Shown in pieces: positions 46,750-57,913 of a stretch of DNA of 64,000 nucleotides (its first letter is position 1; each line of letters begins with the position of its first letter). The translations under genes were made by a program, and so were the position numbers. The DNA is taken from the NCBI GenBank assembly GCA_015680685.1, contig MNCI01018064.1, forward strand, positions 46,067-110,066, written 5' to 3'. This DNA comes from Gnetum montanum. Taxonomy: Eukaryota > Streptophyta > Gnetopsida > Gnetales > Gnetaceae. Under the pieces are notes generated by a model. The model saw only the letters and a list, made by a program, of their open reading frames with translations, searched no databases and was not told the origin of the DNA.

Positions 46750-49326
46750 AGCTACTTGATGGAACTTTTAGAGGTTGAAGTAGTACGGTTAATAGTCATA
46801 GGTGCTTGTGAGGGCTTTGTGGGATTGTTGGTTCTAAGAAATGGCCTCTTGCAAGGCTTGGATTTAGGACCACTTAACTAAGGAGGCAATTCATTGCCCT
46901 CATAGCATTTCTTTGCTATGGTTGGGCAAGTATTACACCTTGCATGGATGAAGCAGGTGGTAGAGGAGTTGATGATGGCAATGAAGGAATGGACAAATGT
47001 TGAGAAGGATAGAAAGGAAATTGGGATTCCCCTCATGAAGAAGGTGCTTTGTAGTAATCTAAAGGGTAGTAGTGGTATGGGAAGGAAGTGTGATTGGAAG
47101 AGTCATGTGGAGAGATTTGTTGCTAAATTTAGTACCCATAATGATAAGATTGGTGATAATAGCACTATTGCATTGGAGGTGACATCCTCCATGACTATGG
47201 ATGTTATCACTATTGGTACTATTCTTGAGGTTGAGGTGACGCTCCACTTAGATAGTAAGCTTGATGGTGGAATTGCTGTTGATAATTGTCTTGTGGATAA
47301 GGCAACCTCTTAGGTGATTGCCATTTTTCAAATCTAGGATTTAGAATGTACATCCTAGATTCTTGTAAGTGTGAAAAAATAGGGTGACATCCCTTGGGAT
47401 GTTTGCATTGATAAGTGTCATATCCACCATCATCAAATTTTGAATCTACAACCTCCTCAATTGTTGCAACCTTGCCCTTATCTTTGTGATATTTCCCTTC
47501 AACCTCATTCTTCTTCCTTCTTTCAAAATTACTACCTCCTTAATCTCTATGTTCCTCTACAATCTTCAAAGTAGTTTGAAACTTCTCATGCAAAAAGTCC
47601 CACATGTTATCAACATTAGCTAAGATTTTAGTAATAGATTTTAGGATCAGCAAGGTTTTTCTTTGCACCATTTCATCAAGTGATGTCTCATCCTCATTCT
47701 CACAGAAATAGACCTTCCTTCTATAGATGGAGGGGTCTCTATTGTACTCTTTTGTAATTTCCCATTTCTTTAGCTCTCCTTTCTCTTTAGCCATCTGCTT
47801 AATGAGCCTTGAATCTAATGGGACCTTAGCTCAAAAAGTCTCCCTTGGACATAGACCCCAAGGGTTCTCCTTATTTTAATTCTAAGCCCATCTATGATAT
47901 GGTGCAACTGATCCTATTAAGAGTATCCATGGCCTAGGCATCAATGCAATAAAGAGCAGTACCTACCCATGGCTGCATTCGAGGACTCATGAGTGCCTTA
48001 TTTCCACCCTTGGATTTGCCTGCTCAAATTGGACACTCTAGAGTATGTTTGGTATTTGTCATTGAATAACCCCAACATCATACTTTATTGTCAAATAGAT
48101 TCTAGTTCTAAGGACTAGTACCAACTTTCTACTTCCTTTATGAGTGTCCTTAGGAACAATTTTAGCTTTTGCCACTCATTCTCCACATGTTGCAAGGCAT
48201 AGGCATCATAGAAAGCTTACAAATGGTTTTTTTGATCTAAATTATATCCCCTCTCAAACTTGGGGATATTATTCATATCTAGCAATTTTATGCAGCTATC
48301 TTTCAAGTGCGTAGTGGGAATTCCAACAACATCTGAAATATTCAACATATTTCTTGTAGCTAGTAGAGGCTCATCATAGTCATTACAGTCTCTTTGGTCC
48401 TTATCATGGTCATGATGCCTATGATGAGTCCTGCTATGCCTTTATTCCCTATGATGTTCATCCCCAGGCTACTGCTCATGCCCCTAGTCCCTATTATCTT
48501 GGTGGAACCTACAATCATCACAATCTCATAGTTCATCTTCATCATGATTTATATTACTTTTTCTATGATCCTAGCCTCTACTTCTTCTTTTAGAGTTGGA
48601 GGAAGATGATGAGGATGATGATGAGAGTGAAGAGGAAGGAAAATGAGTACTAGAATGATGCCTACTACCTTCTCGTTTTTGGTCCCTTCCATGGCCATCA
48701 TGTCTATCTCTTTCTTGGTGATTGGTATTGTTTCTACCTCTAGATGAATGGCTATGATTACCATCTTTTAAGGCCCCTTGATCTGGGGACTTGTTCTTTC
48801 CATCACTAATATTATCTATTATTGACTGCGACTATTGGTTAAGGGTATTCTCATCAAAGAGAGGAGGGGAATTTGTATATTGGGTGGCAACGAAAAAGAG
48901 ATCCTTGTCTTCTTTGTGTGTTTGTAAGAATAAGTGGTTAGGGAACCTTTTTCCTTTTGAAGCCTCATATTGAGCTTCCATTAATCGATCTTTCTTATAT
49001 TGGGCCTCTATGGAATGATAATCTTGATAGAGGTGATCTTGAACCTTGTACTCATCATTAAGTCCAACAATGCCAAACTTCATGAAATTTTTCATTGGCA
49101 TCATGGGAACAGATTGATCAAGAGATAACACAATGGTATCTTTCATGTCCCTCCATAATAGTTGCTTTTCTTGATGTAAGATGAAGGTGAAGCCTAGAGT
49201 GTAAGGATTTGGATGGGTGTAGATAACCCAGAACTGTTGGGGTACTTGCGTTTTCTAATTCTCTTACCTTTGATTAGATTTGCCTATGATTGGTGATGAA
49301 GAATCTTCCTTGTGAGAAGAATTCAT
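46750..49326 (-). pseudogene. gag: Athila-3 gag (-)
   Basis: The start is ATG at 49326-49324 (MNSSHKED). N-terminal domain in 49146-48832. A His/Arg/Asp-rich and Ser-rich tract lies around 48780-48550, with a long Ser run near 48600. The DEPLLAT block is near 48370. The capsid-like core (48150-47850) is strewn with stops. The segment upstream of the knuckle is open at 47794-47540 (EYNRDPSIYRRK). The knuckle (about 47430-47390) has lost ligands (YDTYQCKHPKGC). Confidence 0.82.
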
Positions 49327-49452
49327 ATCAGTAATCACTTAAAAATAGCATGCATTTGTTATTATTAGGCTCTTAATGATTTAGTGTTAATTTTTCTTTA
49401 CAACATTGTTAGATGGTTTCATTATCTTTCCTATGTAGCACACCTAGCTAAG

Positions 49453-49472
49453 GTCCCCGATAATGGTGCTAA
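49453..49472 (-). other. Primer binding site of Athila-3
   Basis: The minus strand reads ttagcaccattatcggggac next to the LTR end, a decayed tRNA-Asp-type site. Confidence 0.7.
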
Positions 49473-49834
49473 TTATGAGAAGTAAATAGACCCTACACCT
49501 AACCATATGAATCATAAGCGTTGCATCAGTGATCAGATTGAATTCCATGGACTTAGCCCCTAAATGCACTGATGGACAAAGATAATGACTTTGGACATGA
49601 TCGTTGTCTTATTGGCTTCACATGTGCAAGTTCATTGGTATGGTTAAGTGTAAGCTAAGGTACATGATTTTTATTTTCATTTTATATTTTAATTAATTAA
49701 GTCTAAGTGTAAAACAAAGGTGATTAATTATGAATTAATTAATTAGTTATCTAACATCTTAATCTAATTATCCTAACATGAGCATCTGGTCCCACCTTCC
49801 ATGCACATCTTGAATTTGTTATAAACACTATTGG
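49473..49834 (-). repeat. Athila-3 5' LTR, R/U5 part
   Basis: Matches 25685-26040. It breaks off where Athila-5 is inserted and continues at 61961. Confidence 0.88.
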
Positions 49835-50766
49835 TGATGAGCATCTAAGTGTCATGTTGATGGACCCTTGTTGATGCAGCCTCATTGACAGGCCTCCATC
49901 AATGGGGCCTCATTTACGTGGTGTTGTTGCATCGATGTAGCGTTTGCTATGTTGATGGGGCCATGTTGATGCTTCCCTAGAGAAAAACCTATAAATATGA
50001 GCTCCCAATCATGTTTATGGGCATCCATTTCATAGTAGTAGCAAAGGTCTTATAGTTTTTACATTTGAAAGTTACAATATTTTTCCTGAGTGTTCATAAA
50101 GGAGTCATTAAGTGTATGGATCTTTATTTTAACATTATTGTACCTGAGCATGATAGTGTGTATGACAATAAAGATGAGCCTCTTGATAGACCTTGCAGCA
50201 TTCTGGATTGTTTAGATATTTATTCATGCATTTAATGCTTTTAGTAAATTATTTAATGTTGTTATAGTAATTAAGCTAATTAAGCAAGATAAGCTAGATA
50301 GATTAAATACATAAGTATGATCTCTTCAAGTGTAACACGTATTCACTTGCCAACCCGAATAACGTTATTGCTTGGTGTGCCTAGTACCATAGCGCTTGGT
50401 AACCCAGTAGTGGATATGTGGGTTTAGGACATGTACGAAAAGTGGGATTGGATACTGATGTTAGGATTAGCTAGAAACCAGTTAGTTAGTTAGATTGAAT
50501 TAGTCATTAAATTACTTTTATCTCTCTTCAAGAACCAAAGAACATAAAACATAAAATGACAAAAATGATATGGCTCAATTACACTTAACCATTCCTTTGT
50601 ACTTCATAAGTGTAATTGGGAAGACAATGAATGACCTTAGGACAAGATTCACTTTCTAAAAGACTAGTGCATTGAAAGCTAGAGAGTCCATGAAATTTGA
50701 TTGGATCATGCGTGAACTCTTCATGACTCGTATGGTTGAGTGTAGGGGTACCTTCACTACTCATCA
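49835..50766 (+). repeat. Athila-5 5' LTR
   Basis: It starts tgatgagcatcta and ends tactcatca. U3 has gttgatg/catcaatg repeats (49855-49970) and a TATA box (cctataaatatgag, near 49989). It pairs with 61016-61955. Confidence 0.9.
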
Positions 50767-50787
50767 TTGGTGCCATTGTCATGGGCT
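50767..50787 (+). other. Primer binding site of Athila-5
   Basis: Reads ttggtgccattgtcatggg directly after the LTR, the same tRNA-Asp-like site with transitions. Confidence 0.72.
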
Positions 50788-50915
50788 CTGTTTGTTGAAA
50801 TGTGCACTATCTAGGTTTAGTGAATATCATTAATATTATTGGATGAACCTCAAGATCAATATCATTCCCAAATAATATAACTACAAAAGCATACTACTAT
50901 TTTATTATTTGCAAA

Positions 50916-53350
50916 ATGTCTTCTTCTCATAGGCAAAATGATACAAAATTGCTAGTCCCACAAGAGTGCAAAGCGATATATACTCATCTTGCTGAGTATG
51001 TACCAGACTTCACCTTCATCCTACATAAGGATGAGTAACTACGATGGTGTGATATGAAGGGCAACATTGTAATGCCCCCCCCCCCCCTCCATCAATTTGT
51101 GCCTGTGATGCTGCTTCAAACTTTTAAGAATTTAGGAATTCATGATTTTCAAAAAGAATATATTATGGAAGACTATGAATACCAAGAATACTATCCCACT
51201 AAAACATAACATAGGTGAGATCGACATAAAGAGAGGCATCATGAGGATTTTAAGGGAAAATGGTTCACTAATCCCTTGTTCCTACTAAACCAAGATGAAA
51301 ATGAGAACACTACCTCTGAGGGCTCTCAACATGAAGATTCTCTACCCTTTGTTACTGGTGATGAGGGTGTGACCTTGAATTTGCAATCTACAATTCACAA
51401 TTCAGGTTCAAGAAAAGATGGCAATCAAAGTAAGTGATCAAAAAAGCATCAAAATGATAAGAAATCTAATGAACGTGGCCATGATAGCCATGGAAGAATT
51501 GGTAGGTTTCATGGTGGAGGTAGTTCTCCTTCCTCTTCCCCCTCTTCATCTACATTTGCTTCTTCTTCCTCTTGATTCTGAAAGACACTATAGAAGGAAC
51601 AACTGTGATGGAGGTGAGCATCGAGGCAATAATACTAATCACCATGTCCACAATAATTAAAGGGGTAATAGAGGACATCATTGACGACAAAAAAATCATT
51701 ATGATGATGAGCCTTTATTAGTAACTCAAAGCATGCTTAACATTGTAAAGGAAATTAAGATCCCAACTAGGCATGTGAAGGATAGTCAAATCAAGCATTT
51801 AGACATGAACAATATCCCAAGATCTGAGGGGGGATATAACTTTGATTCGTAGACACATCTACAAGCTTTCCACAATGCTTGTGCCTTATAGAACATTGAA
51901 AATGATTAGTAAAAACTCAAGCTATTTCCTCAGACACTCATTAAAAAAGTTGAAAGCTAGTACTAGTCCTTGGAGCTAGAATCTATCTACCATTGGAGTA
52001 CAATGCTTGAGCTATTCAATGATAAATACTAGACATACTCCAAAGTTTGTAATTTGAGAAGGCAAATCCAAGGTTAGAAATAGGAAATGCATGAACCCTT
52101 GGATGCCGCCATGGGTAGATACTATTCTCTTTTACATCGATGCCATGTCCATGGTTATTCTTAAAGGGAACAAATCCACCACATCATAGATAGGCTCAAA
52201 GCAGAAACCATAAGAACTCTTGGGGTTTATGCCTAGTGGAGATTATCCAAATTAAGAGCTCATCAAATACAAAGGTTGATAGAACATGTTGCAAAATAAG
52301 AAGGTGAGTTATGAAAATGGGAAAGTATGAAAGAATATAATAGGGGCCCTTTCATCAGAAAAAGAGAGGTTCAGTTTTGTGACAAGGAGGAATCACCACT
52401 TGATGAAATGTTGAACAAGAAAACATTGCCCATCCAAAAATCTATTTTTGATATTTCAGCAAAGGTTAACAAATTATGGGACTCTTTGGATGAGAAATTT
52501 TGAACTACTATGAAGATTGTTGAAGAATCTAGAGAGTAACATAGTGATCGTATCTATAAGAGGCAGAAAGAAGCTAAACATGCCTACCAAAGAGGTAAGG
52601 GAAAAGCTGTTGTAGTAGAAGAAGTTGTGGAGATAGACTCTGATGATGATGTTGGTTGTGACATTTTTCAATATGAACATCCTAAGGGATGTTGCCTTGT
52701 GGTGTCACACTTACAAGAGTCTAGGGTGTACATGTTGAATCCTTGACTAGTGTGGAGGCAAGCACCCAGACGATTATCTTATCCATAAGGCAATCCAAGA
52801 AAGTTCCACCAACAACAACAAGCTTACTACCCAAGTGGAGCTCCATCACAACCATATGACCAGTATCAATAGTGGCACTAACCACAATCATGGGGAGTGC
52901 CACTACCAAGGTAGTAGTACCCTTATAGGCAACCAACTCCATACAGGTACTATGTTTAGCCACCTATTTCTCTAAGAAGTTCTATCAGCCATGCATCATT
53001 CCAAAATCACCATTACCCTCTAGAGTACCATTGAACTCATTCATCATCTACTAAAGAGGAGAACCCATATCCTTACCACCCTCCACATCTATCTACACAC
53101 TTTCCTCCACCCTTAATCTAGTTACCTCCTATTCCATCCATGCAAGGTAAAATTCCTCTCTAACTACAACAACAAAATGCTATGAGGGTTGTACATTCAT
53201 AATTGACTTTCCAGCCAAATGGTTTAGACAATCGATTTAGGAAATACCCATTTTTATGACCCAACAATCTTCCCAAACCCTCACAACCTAATTCGATTGG
53301 TCACCCTGTATCTCCAATATCCTCATCCTTTGCATCAAATACATTCGAGT
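50916..53350 (+). pseudogene. gag: Athila-5 gag
   Basis: The start is ATG at 50916 (MSSSHRQND), the same position relative to the PBS as in sister copies. A run of 13 C at 51075-51087 causes or hides a frameshift. A His/Lys/Ser-rich tract lies around 51410-51580. The DDEPLLVT block is near 51705 and the capsid-like core at 51890-52270. The knuckle segment near 52655 reads CDIFQYEHPKGCC, with the second Cys changed to Phe. The tail is Pro-, Gln- and Tyr-rich. Many stops. Confidence 0.83.
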
Positions 53351-55480
53351 ACCCTTCAAACCAAGTGACACCCCAGATTCACAATGTAATGCTAACTCAT
53401 GCTATTTCCAATTGGACCAAGGCTGGTAATCCCTTTGACCTAGGAAGTCCACTCATTTACTTACAGATCATTGAACATGAAACATGCAATGCCCTTCTTA
53501 ATTCTAGTTTTAGTGTTAATCTCATTTTTCATGACATGTATAAGGATTGAAAACTACTACCTCTTAAGAAGAGCAACATTCATTTAGAATTGGCAGATTA
53601 ATCAATCACTGTCCCATTGGGATTAGTGGAGGACATTGTGACCACAATTTGTGGATGGTCCTATCCTGTTGATTTTCTAGTGATCAAGGTGGAAAATTAC
53701 AAAGGTGACTTCCCCATGATTATGGAAAGGGCTTGGTTAAGCATGGTTGATGCCCAAATGGGCATCAGAGACCTTCCCTTGGAAATCTCCAAGGAAAATG
53801 AATTTGGACATTTAGAGAAGAAGCATGTTCCATGCATCACATACATTGATAATAGGTGCAATTGCGTGTAAAAAATCTGGTCCATCAAAAGTACAATCCT
53901 TAAAGCATGTAATTTGTATGTAAATGAAACAGATATATAAAGATGTCTATATGTAGTAGCCACAAAATAGAAGGGTACCTAATGGCTGACAGCTGATTTT
54001 GATGATAGCACATTATGCATGGAACCAGCTAAGGGCCTAACATGTGCTTATGTTAAAGGCATGGATGAACTTGAGTAAGTTCATCACCAAATATTTGATG
54101 AAGAAGATGATAATAACCATTGGGAAGAGTTAGAAATCCCTAATAATTTCAAATAGGAACCCATAGAATTAAAAACTCTACTAGCTAGCATGAAGTATGC
54201 ATTTTTAAATAATGGTAAGTAGATCATAATCAATGCCAAACTTACTCTTGAACACAAGGAAAAGTTGTGAAAGGTGGTTAACAAATGGCCAACATCGTTT
54301 GCTTGGTCATATCTCAAGCTAACAAGAATTGATCCAAGGATATGCTAGCATTGCATCTACATCAACCCAACCATGAAGCCAAGAAGGTAGCTACAAAGGC
54401 AACTAAACCCCAAATTAAAATAGATCGTCAAAGAGGAAATAGAATAACTTCTCAAGGCAGGGTTCATCCATCCCATTGTGGATAGTAAGTGGGTTAGTCC
54501 ACTCGTAATTGTGCCAAAGAAAGATTGCAAGGGGTGGGTTTGCATTAACTTCATGCTATTGAATATGACAACATTTAAAGATCATTTTCCATTGCCATTT
54601 GTGGACCAAGTGTTGGACACTAGCTTTGGGCATTTCTATTATGGCATCTTGGATGGTTATAGTGGTTATAACCAAATCCAAATTGTGCTAGAAGATTAGG
54701 CCAATACAACATTCATGAGTTCATGGGGGACTTTTTCATATTGTAAGATGTCGTTTGGTCTATGCAATGCCCCTACAACATTTCAATGATTGGTCCTTAG
54801 TATTTTTTAGTAGCAAATTGGTAGTGGGGTAGAAGTTTTCATGGATGAGTTCTCTACCTATGGGGCTACATTTGAGTAAGCCTTGGACTACCTTGAGCAA
54901 GTGCTGAAAAGATGTGTGGAAGAAAACCTTAGGCTCAATTGGTAGAAATACTCATGATTCATAGAGAATTTCTATAGGATTACAAAGCCATTGATCAAGC
55001 TTACAAAGAAAGATGCTCCATTTGTTTGGACCAAGGAATGCGAACATGCATTCCAACTACTAAAGGATAAACTTGTAGAAACTCTAATTCTATAGGTACC
55101 AAACTAGTCTAGACCATTCCACATAATGAAAAATGCATCTAATTATGCATTAGAAGCTATTCTTATGAAGTTGGATGATAAGAAACATCCATATTACATC
55201 CACTGCACGAGCCAAAGCATTGTGGGTGCACAATTGAATCACACCACAACTAAGAAAGAATTAATGGTAGTGGTGTATGATCTTATAAAGTTCAGGTACT
55301 ATGCACTTGATTATAGAATATTTGTGCATACAAACCATAGTGCTATCCACTTCCTGATGAACAAGTTAATGGTGAGCCCCTGTATCATATGGTGGCTTGT
55401 GATCTTGCAAGAATTCGATCTTAGAATGGTAGATGGAAAAGGGACTAAGAATGTGGTTGCTGATCATCTCTTATTAGTGG
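53351..55480 (+). pseudogene. pol: Athila-5 pol: protease, RT, RNase H
   Basis: The protease is open at 53365-53550 with the block LLNSSFSVNLI near 53491 (Asp to Asn), followed by 53617-53871 (GLVEDIVTT, ERAWLSM). RT covers 54360-54960: LPFVDQVLD near 54590, LDGYSGYNQIQ near 54652, FGLCNAPTTFQ near 54752, and FMDEF near 54838, where the second catalytic Asp has become Glu. A segment between RT and RNase H is missing near 54945. RNase H is open at 55126-55480 (HTNHSAIHFLMNK, NVVADHL). Confidence 0.87.
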
Positions 55481-55790
55481 CCCTATCTTTGAATGAAGTG
55501 CATAAGGCATTCAATAAAAAATGACATGATTAAAGAATATAGAAAGGGAAATTTCAACCGAGAGTTAAGGTTCTTTATTGGAATCCCACACATGTACCTC
55601 AAAAAACAAAATTTCAAATGTTGTGGGAAGGACCTTACATAATTGATAAAACCTTTCCTTTTGGAGCAATGATCATATACAAACCAAAGAGTCCAAATAA
55701 AAAGTAGTTGGTCAACATCTAACAAGTGAATCTTTTCCATGAGCCAAAGCAAGCCAGTGCAACAAATACCTCAACAGATGGACAACCATG
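55481..55790 (+). pseudogene. pol: Athila-5 integrase C-terminal remnant
   Basis: The RNase H end (ADHL at about 55470) is joined directly to LVALSLNEVHKAF, a block that lies after the integrase core in Athila-1 (15405) and Athila-3. About 1 kb with the zinc region and the catalytic core is gone. WNPTHVPQ and GPYIIDKTF follow. Confidence 0.82.
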
Positions 55791-57365
55791 TTCAATTTTT
55801 TAGATCTCCTCCTTCCAACTTAGTCATGGGGGAGATGGTCATCCATGCTAATAATTGATATGGATTAGTTTTTCTATTTTATGTTTGTCATGTTTTTGAT
55901 TTTGCAATTTATTTATTTTACAACTTTTTAATTTTTAAAATTTTTCTTATTTCTACATCATTTTTTGTTTTACACCATTGTTAGTATGTTTAAACATTTA
56001 TTGGATATTTTACACTTTCTTATGTATTTTACTTTGTATTTTTTGAGTGTGATTTTCAAATTTTTGCTAATAAAAAGTGTTTTATTGCCAATAGGACATA
56101 GTGGTGTTGTAACTATTACTAATGGTGGTCTGTACTTTATGTTTTTGGTTTGCTAATGTTTGGTTTCTATTTTTGAATTCTTGTGCCAATGACTCAATCA
56201 TGGTTTCTTTTTCATGGAATAGGCAGTGAATCCATGACATCCACCCATCCATAAACTCTATGGTTTTCCTTGTTTTGGAAGTTTGAGGTTCATTTCATTA
56301 AATCAACTTTTAATAAATCTATGATGTTGGTAGTTTTTTGAATTGGGAAAGACTCAAAGGTTTGAACAGGGTGTGAATTCAAGGGGACTCAATACGCTTT
56401 GTACTCTTCTACTTACTTGAGTGCTTAAGTGTTTTTCATGAGCTACTTACTATTCCATGTCACCGACTATAGGATGTCAAATAGAGTTTTTGCATGGTGT
56501 GGTTTCCATCAAAAAATTTGAAAAAGAAAAAAAAAGAAAAAACAAACAAGAGAAAAAAACATGATGGAAATTCAAAGCACAGCCCTTAGACAAATAAATG
56601 GGCTACAAGCACTAGTTAAGACATGTACCTATGCCTGAAGGTCCCCTTTAACTAAGGCCCTATCTCACTTCTTACTTCTCTTTTCTTCTCTTTATGGAAT
56701 GATGGTTGTTTTATGGGAGCACTCTTATGTCTCCAGGGGGTGGATTGGTCTTGGAGTGGTGATGCGAAGTCACTGAAAGAGGTTGGTTTTGGTCTAGACT
56801 AAGGATGGATTTTCTTTGGTAATTTTAAACATAAACTCCACAAGGAACTTCTTATGACCTTAGTTGGAATTCCATTCCACCTTCTCTATCATCCATCTAT
56901 TTTGACCATAATTCACCTTGCTGTTAATGTCCATGTTCTTAATTTTATGTCTTAATTTGACGTATTTGAATTCTTAGGTAGAATCTTTTGGGTTTTGGTT
57001 CTTAACTTCCATTGACCATTAGTCACCTATGGGGCCCACAAACTCCTTAGGTTGAGGTTATGCAAGGGAAAAAAGGGCATGTGCCTACTATGGGGAGGAC
57101 CCACTTGCATATCTCTTGGTTGGGTTCGTTAAGCACCTTATCCTTTGACATTCTTTCAAATTGAATCTTTTGTACATCCATCTTCTGCATCACACCATGT
57201 GTTCTTTTAAAAATTTTGTTCATTAAATATATTTTCCCTCAACTTTTTCAATTTTTAAGATTTTAAAGACCCTCTTCAACGCTTTTAATAGATTCTTGGC
57301 TTTTCTAGGATTTCATGGACCCTACTTTAATTGAAAAATTAATTATATTTTTTAAGATATTGATG
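55791..57365 (+). other. Athila-5 pol-ORF3 spacer
   Basis: It starts with the purine motif catgggggagatggtcatcc (55826). AT-rich, without a gene. Blocks are shared with Athila-1 (cagtggtgttgtaac near 56098, ggatggattggtc near 56740), and it includes the hairpin at 56511-56573. Confidence 0.78.
56511..56573 (+). other. Conserved hairpin, Athila-5 copy
   Basis: 5' arm ggtttccatc (56511-56520), A-rich loop of about 42 bases, 3' arm gatggaaattc (56563-56573). Eight Watson-Crick pairs and two wobbles. Confidence 0.78.
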
Positions 57366-57506
57366 TTTGAAAATTTTCATCAATGGACCTTGTATATGAG
57401 GCCCTGTTGACAGAGCTAACCCATATATGGGGCCTCATTGATGGAGTTGACCTATATATGGTGCTCCATCGACATAAGACAAAAATAGTATAAATAGGCA
57501 TGACCC
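57366..57506 (+). promoter_or_regulatory. Athila-5 LTR-like internal promoter before ORF3
   Basis: Three imperfect ~30-bp units (tatatgaggccctgttgac, tatatggggcctcattgatg, tatatggtgctccatcgac) precede a TATA box, agtataaatagg (57487-57498). The 13-bp word atggggcctcatt at 57427 also occurs in this element's own LTR U3 (49902), likewise upstream of a TATA box. ORF3 starts about 415 bp downstream. Confidence 0.6.
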
Positions 57507-57913
57507 CACTTAGAAAATTTTACATTTTCTCACAAACACCAAAAGGAGTTTTTCAAATTTTTAGATCGTTTATTCAAATCACTCTATTTGTTGACCTTGT
57601 AGCTACCAAAGGTAAGCTCTTTGTTGTGGAGGCCACAAATGTACCATTTTTGGTAGAAATTTTTTTACAATTTTTTCTAACTCCCATAAAGGTTTAACTA
57701 AAAAATCAACTATTAAATATTAAATTACAAGAGTTAAACCTTTTGAACAAGCTCTGATGACAATCATAATAAATAATTAATAAAATAACAATAAAATAAT
57801 GAATCTTTCATGGTCAAACCTTAGCCAAAGTGTAACTAACTAATGAGAAAGGTACTCAAAACTTTAAAGGTACACATTACATCTACTAATTCATGAATGT
57901 ATTGTAATCGCAA
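57507..57913 (+). other. Athila-5 ORF3 leader
   Basis: AT-rich leader aligned with Athila-3 (41488-41590 and 34163-34434, minus strand) and with the start of the same region in Athila-1. The small frame at 57500-57697 is not conserved. Confidence 0.65.

Noticed and set aside
51075-51087. Run of 13 C as a functional slippery site
   Set aside because: Absent from the other gag copies at this place; more likely a homopolymer expansion or a sequencing artefact.
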